Positions 1 to 9,200 of a stretch of 64,000 nucleotides of DNA are shown piece by piece (the first letter of the stretch is position 1; every line of letters starts with the position of its first letter). The notes beneath the pieces were generated by a model, which was given only the letters and a program-made list of their open reading frames with translations, did not search any database and was not told the origin of the DNA. A program made the translations under genes and the position numbers. The stretch lies in NCBI RefSeq assembly GCF_033115175.1, contig NC_084827.1, forward strand, positions 176,081,401 to 176,145,400, in the 5' to 3' direction. The DNA is from Lepus europaeus (Eukaryota > Chordata > Mammalia > Lagomorpha > Leporidae).

Positions 1-394
1 CTCAGTGGTCAGCCCAGGGTCAGGCTGCTAGGTGCGAGCACCAGGACCGAGCTGGTGCCCCCTCCTGATGTCGGGACCATCTCGATGTCCTGTTCCAGCG
101 GATCGGGATCGGCCCAGGCCCCGGCCTGGCAAACACTGAGGTGTGGCTCCTAGGAGGGAGCCAGCTCAGTGCTGGCGAGCCCCTGGCCCACAACAGCTGC
201 CATCAAGTGACCCACACACAGCCTCGGCCCAAACTGTGGCCCCATTAACCTTGAACTCTGCCTGAATAAAGCTGACCTAACCCATTTTCCCCCCAAAGGC
301 ACATTACAGCCTGAAGAGCACCTGACAGCTCTTCAGTGCTAACCTTGGGGGTCACAGGGGATAGAAATCACCCTGGAAAGCACAGCCAGTGGTG
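1..394. other. Unique intergenic DNA
   Basis: No gene, repeat family or convincing signal seen. A plus-strand AATAAA occurs at 265-270 (CTGAATAAAGC) without a supporting gene. Confidence 0.5.
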
Positions 395-625
395 GGACCC
401 CCACACCTCACGTGAGCTCCGGCTCAAATCCCAGCTGCCCACCTCCATTGTAGCTTCCTAACAACATGCCTGCCAAGGTGCCAGAGGATGGCTCAAGTGC
501 TTGGGCCCCTGCTACCTGCATGAGACCCGGATGGAGTTCCAGGATCCTTGGCTTTGGCCTGTGCCAGCCCTGGCCTTTGTAGCCATGAGTGAATCAGTGG
601 TTCAAAGAGCTCTCCAACTTAACCA
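395..625 (+). mobile_element. Old CSINE
   Basis: Diverged body with GGCTCAAGTGCTTGGGCCCC and CCCGGATGGAGTTCCAGG; tail lost. Confidence 0.65.
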
Positions 626-632
626 AAATCCT

Positions 633-932
633 GGCCGGTGCCACGGCTCAACAGGCTAATCCTCCACCTTATGGCACCGGCACACCGGGTTCTAGTCCAG
701 GTCGGGGCACCAGATTCTGTCCCGGTTGCCCCCCTTCCAACTCTCTGCTGTGGCCAGGGAGTGCAGTGGAGGATGGCCCAAGTGCTTGGGCCCTGCACCC
801 TATGGGAGACCAGAGAAGCACTTGGCTCCTGGCTTTGGATCAGCGCAGTGTGCCTGCCATTGGAGGGTGAACCAATGGCAAAAGACCTTTCTCTCTCTGT
901 CCACACACACACAATATATATATATATATATC
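633..932 (+). mobile_element. CSINE, young type
   Basis: Head GGCCGGTGCCACGGCTCAAC; tail replaced by a (CA)n(TA)n tract at 903-932. Confidence 0.85.
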
Positions 933-2741
933 CTGTCTCCCACACGGGTGGCAGGAATCCCATTGTACTGCTCATTAGCACAAAGCAACTGGGTGGTGAG
1001 CACATGTTTGATCCATTGGGAGATAGTGGGCAACCCTAGTGCCTGAGCTCCTGGCTCCTATCTTCATCTTGGCCCAGGCTTCCCCAAGGTTCCTTCACTT
1101 CCCAGGTGACAGTCCCTGGGCTCCTAGGGCTGGCAGGGGCCGCCAGCTGGTGGCCCTGTTAACCGGATGGAGACTCTTTGTCTTTAGGGGGCCCTGTACA
1201 GAGGAGCCACCAGGAAGCAGGTAAATGGACCTGACCACCTTTAATCCTTGGCATCCCTAGTGGGCCCAAGGGCAGGGCACCATTCCCAAAGTTTGGGTGG
1301 CACCATCAGTGGTGGCAGTGGGGTAAATTCAGAGAAAGGGCACCAGATGAAGCTCCCCAGTTGTCCTAGACACACCTCCCCAGGTGTCTTGGCGGAGCTC
1401 CCAGGCTCCTCGGCCCTAGCCTGAGGGTGACTCACTGGCCTGAAGCCAGACCTCCCCCAGCTTCTCACAGCTGCTACCAGGACTTCCCCTTCTGCTGCTG
1501 CCACCTGCTGGAGAACCACGTTAGTGGCCACAACCATTTGCCAAGGGAAACTTGTTTTCCTAAAATGGCTGCAAAGCCACCAAACCAGCTAGAGCACCAG
1601 GCAGGGACAATCTCAGCACTCGCCACACCTGCGGCCTCATCCCACAGGGACAGCACACCTGAGTGACCCAGCACGGAGCAGAGCTCGGCCACTGGCGTCC
1701 CCTGCCTACGGAGTGGGAAGCACAGCCCAGCAGCCCAGAGCCCCGCTTGCTCTTTGGAGGGCAGGTGCAAATGCCCAGGCAGCCAACACCTGCTGTTTTC
1801 TCAAAACCCAACAGCAACGAACTCCAAGCCCTTCAAATGCGAGCCTAGAGCCACATTGTAACTTCTTGTGAGGTTTAAGTCCTCCTGCCCCCACCCCCCC
1901 TTCCCCACGCCTGAGCTTGTGGAACTGACTCCTACTTAGGCCCACCTCAGAACCCAGCCCCCCACATGCCCCTGGGAGGCAGCCAGTGATAGAAGTCACG
2001 GGGACAGACGGACATCACTCAACAGAATCTGAGTGCTCAGCATCTAAATCCCACAGCAGCCGAATGGGAAGCACTACAGATCTTTCTCCTCTTCGGCTCG
2101 CCTGTTTTTTCCCTCGCAGCCACAGAACCTTCCCTGGAGGTGGTCACTGCCCACACCAGCCACCCTAGGGAGGGGTGACACGTGGTGGCTGGAAGCCCCA
2201 GGCGCTTCCTTTTCTCACCCCACAGCAAGACTCAACCTGGGCCAAACTGAGTCTTCAGGCTGCTTCCCGAGTCTGCAGCATCTCAGTATTGCGTCAGCTT
2301 GGTGCTTCAGCCCAATCACAGCCGACCTTTGACCTGGCTGTCTAGCTTCACTGGAGCAGCTTTTCAGTTGTGCCCACGCCTGTCCTTGAGCTCCGAGCTT
2401 CCTCAGCCCACAGAACTCCAGCATTCTGTGCGGCGCCAGGACCTGGTCTACTGGGCTGCTGCTCAGATTCTGACCCTCACCGTGTTCTCAAGTCCAAGTC
2501 CAAGGACCCTGCCCGAAGTGCTCTTGGGCTCCTCCTAGAGCACCTACAAGACATGACCTTGGGCCTGCTGCAAACAGAAGCTGCAGTGGCCCCCGACAAC
2601 TGCGGGGGACAAACCGTGGAGGACTTCCTGCTGGGAAGCCTGGCACCGGGGCACCCAGCCTTTCCATCGGGTGGGGTGGGCGCTGAGTGGCAGAGCTGGC
2701 TCTGACACGATGTTCAGTGATGTCTTTAGGAAGGTACAAGC
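933..2741. other. Downstream flank of NCL
   Basis: Mostly unique sequence without recognisable coding content; open frames up to 111 codons overlap on both strands and look random. Holds the CTCF-like core at 1498. Confidence 0.5.
1498..1511 (-). promoter_or_regulatory. Candidate CTCF site downstream of NCL
   Basis: CTGCCACCTGCTGG on the plus strand is the exact reverse complement of the core at 27752-27765. It lies in non-repeat DNA about 1.2 kb beyond the NCL 3' end. Confidence 0.45.
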
Positions 2742-3124
2742 CTGGGACCAGAGTTTAGGACCTTTACTTTGTCCTAAAGTCACTGAAGCAAAATCATGAT
2801 AAAACATTCTGTTTTCCTTTACAAGCCCCAACGGGAAAAAAACCCCAACTATTTGTAGGAAAAAAAAGTTTTGTACATGGGATGAAACAATATAAATTCA
2901 AAACTTACAGATAGGGTTAGCTCTATCACTCATCTCTTTAAAAAGTTTATATGAATATCCAGTCAAAACCGACAGGGTATCGCCCTTGCAATGTTATCTA
3001 TACGCCTTCCAAGCAGACCACAGGACTGCACACTGTCTTGGAATGTCCTCAAAAGGCTCTGTCATCGAGCAGGTTAACAGAGTCCGTTCTTTCCAATGGA
3101 AGAGGGAGACAGGGACAGGAGAAA
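2742..3124 (-). other. NCL: NCL 3' UTR
   Basis: The text after the TAA matches the mammalian NCL 3' UTR as I remember it (AACCTGCTCGATGACAGAG; CAGAATGTTTTATCATG). There is no AATAAA; the best hexamer is AGTAAA at 2768-2763, a known weaker variant. The 3' end is estimated about 20 bases beyond it. Confidence 0.75.
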
Positions 3125-3201
3125 TTATTCAAACTTCGTCTTCTTTCCTTGTGGCTTGTGGTCTCCGCCGCCGCCTCTGCCGCCTCGGAACCCTCCTCGC
3201 C
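3125..3201 (-). CDS. NCL: NCL coding exon 14 (C terminus)
   Basis: Acceptor CCGCAG at 3203-3202. Encodes RGGFRGGRGGGGDHKPQGKK and ends TKFE-TAA. The 3' UTR follows directly. Confidence 0.96.
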
Positions 3202-6200
3202 CTGCGGGAAGGGAAGAGGCGATCAAGGAATGGCGCCACCCACTCAGCCCCCCCAGTGGTCCAGGAACTGGGCCTGGCACTCAGCCACGCGGTGTCCAGC
3301 AGAGGCCCGAGGCAGCCCCCCCCGGCCTTACCTCCGAAGCCTCCCCGGCCTCGGCCTCCAAATCCACCACGGCCTCCTCTGCCACCACCTCGGCCTCCAA
3401 AGCCGCCTCGGCCTCCGCCACGGCCCCCAAAGCCACCTTCACCCTTCGGCTTGGCCCAGTCCAAAGTGACTTTGTTGCCATCAATCTCCCCATCCTCCAT
3501 GGCCTCCTTGGCGGCTTTGGCGTCCTCCTCACTGTTGAAGTCTACGAAGCCAAACCTGAAACACGGAATGAAACCACATAGTAAACCGTGCCCAGCGAGC
3601 CACTGCAAGCAGCTTTGCCTATCGGTGGAGAAAAGACCCAAGTGACAGCGCCGCTCCCCATGGAAACCGGCCAGGTGATGGTCTGCACGGCAGATGTCTC
3701 ACAAAACAGCAAACATACCTCCGTGTAAAGACAGAAGGTAAGATAATGCTAGTTCTGTGAATTGTCTCTTCTTCTCTTGCGAATCCGTAAGCTGCCACCA
3801 ATCGACAGAAAGGAGCTCAATGAGAAGACTCGGGGAAGCCCCGCTCCTCCGCCCAGGAGCGCAGCAGACGCACGCTCCCTGCGCCTTACCCTTTGGAGGA
3901 TCCCGTCTCCCGGTCCGTCACTATCCTCGCCCGGACAGAGCCGTCGAACGATTCCTTTAACGTCTCCTCGGTGGTCTCCTCAGACAAACCCTTGACAAAC
4001 AAGGTCTTGGTTGGCTCTGGGGGGAAAAAAGCTCGCCTGTGACATCAAATTCCCACGTGACATCTCCCACGCTAGAAGAGCCACCCAGTGAACTGCTAAC
4101 TCCAGCCACCGGCTGCTCCCAGCAGCCATCTGCACAGCGTGGAGCTCTCCACCCTGCAGTGAAGACCCTGCCCACTGCCGAAGCCGCTGCTGAGCTGACA
4201 GCCAGATCAGAACTTGACTATCTAGAGGAATTCTCTCAAGATTTCATCACTCCTTCTCAGGCCGTCAGTCATCATCTCCAGCTGTCATTCACTCAGCCAA
4301 CAGAGCGTCCACCCCAGCCACCACATCCCGCCCACGGGAACTTACGGCTTCTTGCATTGGGTGACCCTCTGGGTGCTTGCAACTCCAGCCGAATGGCTCT
4401 GCCCTCAATTTCCCTTTTATTACAGGAATTTAAAGCTTCCTTAGCATCTTCAAATGAGGCAAATTCTATAAACGCATACCTGGGAATCAACCGTCAACAG
4501 ACTGTTACCAGGCTAAGACGTGACGCGGAGCCTTTCCCGCCAGCAGACGCTGAAAACGTGCAGCTCAACCCCGCGGCTTCTGCCAGGAGAGTGGCTGTTC
4601 CCGCTACACCTAGAGGCCAACACACACCTACCCTTTAGATTTGCCATTCTGGTTCTGTGGCACTTTGATAAAAGTCGCCTTTTCAAAGACTTCCTGGAGA
4701 GTTTCTTCTGTTGCACTGTAGGAGAGATTGCTCAAAAACCAGAGTTTTTGATTCACCTGCAAATAGAGATGCCACCCTTAAGACTCTGAAACAGTAGTTC
4801 CTAGGTGTAGTTTCTTGCTAAGATTTTTTACCTGAAAAAGTTGCCCTGCATGGCCGGTGCCGTGGCTTAACAGGCTAATCCTCCGCCTTGCGGCGCCGGC
4901 ACACCGGGTTCTAGTCCCGGTTGCCCCTCTTCCAGGCCAGCTCTCTGCTATGGCCAGGGAGTGCAGTGGAGGATGGCCCAAGTGCTTGGGCCCTGCACCC
5001 GCATGGGAGACCAGGAGAAGCACCTGGCTCCTGGCTTCGGATCAGCGCGATGCGCCGGCCGCAGCGGCCATTGGAGGGTGAACCAACGGCAAAAAGGAAG
5101 ACCTTTCTCTCTGTCTCTCTCTCACTGTCCACTCTGCCTGTCCAAAAAAAAAAAAACCTGCCCTGCTGAAGTTGAGGAAGCCCCACCTCCCTTCCTCAAC
5201 ACCCTGACTAGTCACCACGTGCCCATGCACTGTGCACTCTGCCCTTTCTCACACAAGGAAGCTGACTACTGGTCTCTTCCCGGAACAGCCTCAGGGACAG
5301 GAGTGTGGCTCAACGGCTAAGGCGCCACTCTGGATGCTGCATCCTACTGGAGCTTATGTGCACTGACTAACGGCAGCAGTTTTTGGCACAAGTACTTGGG
5401 CCCCTGCTGTCCACATGGGAGACCCGGATGGATTCCCTGGCTCCTGGCTGTTTTGAGCATTTGAGGGATGAACCAGACTAAAGAGCTCTCCCTGCCTTTC
5501 AAACAAGGTAAGCCATATCTGCCTATGCGCCTAAGGTTTATTTATCCAAAAGGCAGAAGAGAGCGAAACTGTTCTTCCAACTGCCAGCTCACTTCCCAAA
5601 TGCCTGAAATAGCCAGGGCTGGAAAGGCCACAGCCAGGAGTCAGGAACTCCATCCAGCTCTCCCACATGGGTAGGAAGTACTTGTGCCATAAATGGCTTC
5701 CTTCTCGTGTGCATTAATAGAAAGCTGACACCACCTGAAGCAGTATTCCAGCGTGGGCTGCCGGTGCCGAGTGGCAGGGTAACCACTGTGCCACACTGCC
5801 ACCCGATTTTCCCATGTTCTGATGGGAATTTCCCAGCACTCAAGACTGAAAAGTACCAGCACAATTAGCAGCATTAACCGACCTGATCTTTGTCTCAGTA
5901 CTGCTAACTTACTCAAAGAATTCCCCGTAAGAAGCCTAGGAATTCTTACCACTCCAGGTGCTGTTCTTTCCCCCTCTATGGTCTTGGTTTTGACCTTTCT
6001 CTCCAGTGTAATACAGGGAAACAGACCGCCCGTCGATCTCTGTTCCCTGCTTCTCCTCAAAGGTTTTCTCTGCGTCGGCTTCTGTTTTAAATTCAATATA
6101 AGCAATCCTGCAAAAAGCGACGAAGTACTTACGGATTTAAAGCATTGACACGAATGTTTCAAACTTCACCACACGGATCTGGCACACCCCCACTTCTCCA

Positions 6201-9200
6201 CTGCCAACATCTCTTACCTTGAGCTTCCTTCCCCTATTTCTACTCCAGTGTGACAACCCCACCCACTGTTAGTCACGTGTCCCTGTCTACACAAACTGCC
6301 ATGACAGGACTAGGCAGTGTAGGCTCAGGGGCCCACTGTCACACAAGTAGTCTGTCACCGTGTGACACACCACAATGCGGCCCCACCAGGCACGTTTTAT
6401 TCCTTTACATGAATTAGTGAATCCTTAAAGGTTCAGCTGCCTGCCATCATGCACCTAGGACAGCGGAGCGGCACTCCTGGTATCAAGTCAAGAACTGCAT
6501 CGATGGTCACCATCCTCACACATACCCTTTACTCTTCCCATCCTTGCTGACCAGTCTGATCTCCACAGCATCTTCAAACACTTCTTTTAATTCATCCTGA
6601 GTGACTTTGTAAGGGAGATTTTTGGCCAGAAGTGTTCTTGCATCTCGATCTAGAAAAACACAAAACCAACTCTGTAACCTTAGCAAGTAACAGGGATAAA
6701 TGCGCGCGCACACACAAAGCTCCAGTTCTATTCAAAATTTGAATCCAACGATGTCCAAGACTCTGTAGGGAGAACCAAGTGGTCTCCCCATATTGCATAC
6801 TGTCAAATGGGTACCTAGAACAGAGAGATCAATCTATAGAAGGCGATCAGTACCTCTGAGCAACAGACAAAGCATATCAAAAGTACAGAGCTGAAAGATA
6901 CAAGTGAAGGCAAGCTCTTGCACATTATCTCAGGTTGAGCACCGAGCATCTATAATCCAAAACATCCCCCACTTTGTGAGCACCCCAATACACACCTCAG
7001 TGGAAAATTCCAAACCTGATCATGTTAGGACTGCACTGGGCACTTAGTCTAGCAGTAAAGACACCTGAATCCCCTTTTGGAGTACCTGGGTATCCCCAGT
7101 TCCCTACCACCCCCCATACAAGACCTGGATTGTGGTTGTGGCTCCAGCCAGGCCTCAGCACTTGTGGACCTCTGAGGAATAACCCAGTAAATGGGAATTC
7201 TATTCTCTCCCTCCTCATTATAAGTTAAAATGCAGGTAGACTAAAAGTCAAATTGCCTTCAGGCTGTGTGTAAAATGTATTTGAAACGAACTGGGTTTAA
7301 GATAGGGTCTCATCCAAGCTATCGATTATATACATGGAAAATATCCCAAAATCTTAAAAGAAAAACCTGAAGCATGGAGACTCTTTGGTTCCAAGCATTT
7401 TGGATGAGAATGGCAACTTGCAACCCTTCTACCTTGGACACGCTGGTGTCGCCATCTGTGAAAGCCATACTTACCCTTCTTGCTGTCTTTTCCTTTTGGT
7501 TTCTCCAGTTTAATTTCATTGCCAAAGACTTTCAAACCAGTCAATTCCAAGGCTTTTTCTAGGTCCTCAGCAGATTCAAAATCCACATAGCCAAACTTCC
7601 TTTAAGATGAAAGAGGGAAATTTCTCAGAGGGAAAAAAAAGGCACAGAATACATTCTGAGCACCAACAGCACTACTGCGATTGAGTAAAATAAACAAGAC
7701 AAAAACCACCTTGCCTCCACAAATGGCTATGAGAGACTGAAGTTCCAAGACATGATTTAAGTTCAGTTAACTCTGGATGGGCCAGTCACAATTCAGACTT
7801 GCTGACACACCCATTTAAGAATCAAGACAGTGGCAGCCTAACAAAAAACACTGATAACCACAGCTGACCGAAGCAGGGCTGCATGGCATCTTATAATACA
7901 GGCAAACACACCCGAGTGCCAGTTCACTCCCTGAGTTCCGGCTGGTCATCCGATCCAGCTCTCTGCTTATGAGCTGGGAGAACACTAGAAGATGTCCCAA
8001 TTGCTTGGGTCCCTGCATCCATGTGGGAGACTTGGAAGAAGCTCCTAACCAGCCCAGTTCTAGCTGCTACAGCCATTTGGGGAATAATCCAGCATATGGA
8101 AGACCTTTCTGTCTGTAACTACCTCTCAAATAAATTAAATCTTTTAAAAAGGATTTCTAAGAACTCAACACCAAATTATCCAAATGAATTGGTTTGTCCA
8201 ATAATGTTAGGGCTGATTAGGGAATTTCGGGGTTCTAGATTCTAAAAATCCAATGACTTCATTCAACATTGTCAAATTACTGAACACGTTCACACATCTA
8301 TGTTTGAGGAAGGGAAAGCACCTACCTGGTTGTGCCAATTCTGACATCCACAACAGCAAGGTCGTTTTTAGCAAAAACATCACTGATACCAGTTTTTAAT
8401 TCAGGAGCAGATTTACTAGAATTCAGGTTTCCAACAAACAGATGAAAGATGTGGTTGGTTCTGTGGCTGTACAAAAAAATGGACTTGTCAGTCTCTGTAA
8501 AATATGGTACAAAATTAGCTTCCAGTACAAAATGTCTGCACACAGCACATCAGTGTATCGTATGTACCATCAGGCTTCAGCATTAAGTCCCTTTGTCGTT
8601 CATCACTTGTGCTATGAGAAGTCACCCCACCCAACACCCCAGTGCTCCCAGGTACCTTCCACTTTCTGTTTCTTGGCTTCAGGAGCTGACTTCTGTTTGG
8701 TCATTTCCTTCTTCCGTTTTCCAGGTGCTTCTTTGACAGGCTCTGGACAAGGTTTCAACAAAGTGAAACTGGTGAGCAGCCACACGCAAGGCTGCTTCAC
8801 AAGTTCAGAGAAACAGGCTCATTGTAGAGGTTACCTTCCTCCTCCTCCTCGTCCTCCTCTTCTTCATCCTCCTCGTCCTCATCTTCCTCCTCCTCCTCCT
8901 CGTCGTCGTCGTCATCTTCCTCATCCTCATCCTCTTCGTCCTCGTCCTCCTCCTCCTCAGCCACGCTCTTCGCCTTCACGGGGGCAGCTTTTGCAGGCGC
9001 TTTCTTCCCTTTGGCTGGTGTGGTCTCCATGGCTTCTTCTTCAGAGTCTGAAAGAAGCCGTCTAGTCAGAGTCTGGAAGGATCTCCCACACCAGCTCTGG
9101 AGGAAAGAAAGCCCTACGACCACACTCAAGGCCACGATGCAGAGCCCAGAGGACCCCAGGAAGGACTCTAATCCAACCTCAGGTGGCTACGTGGACCCTC

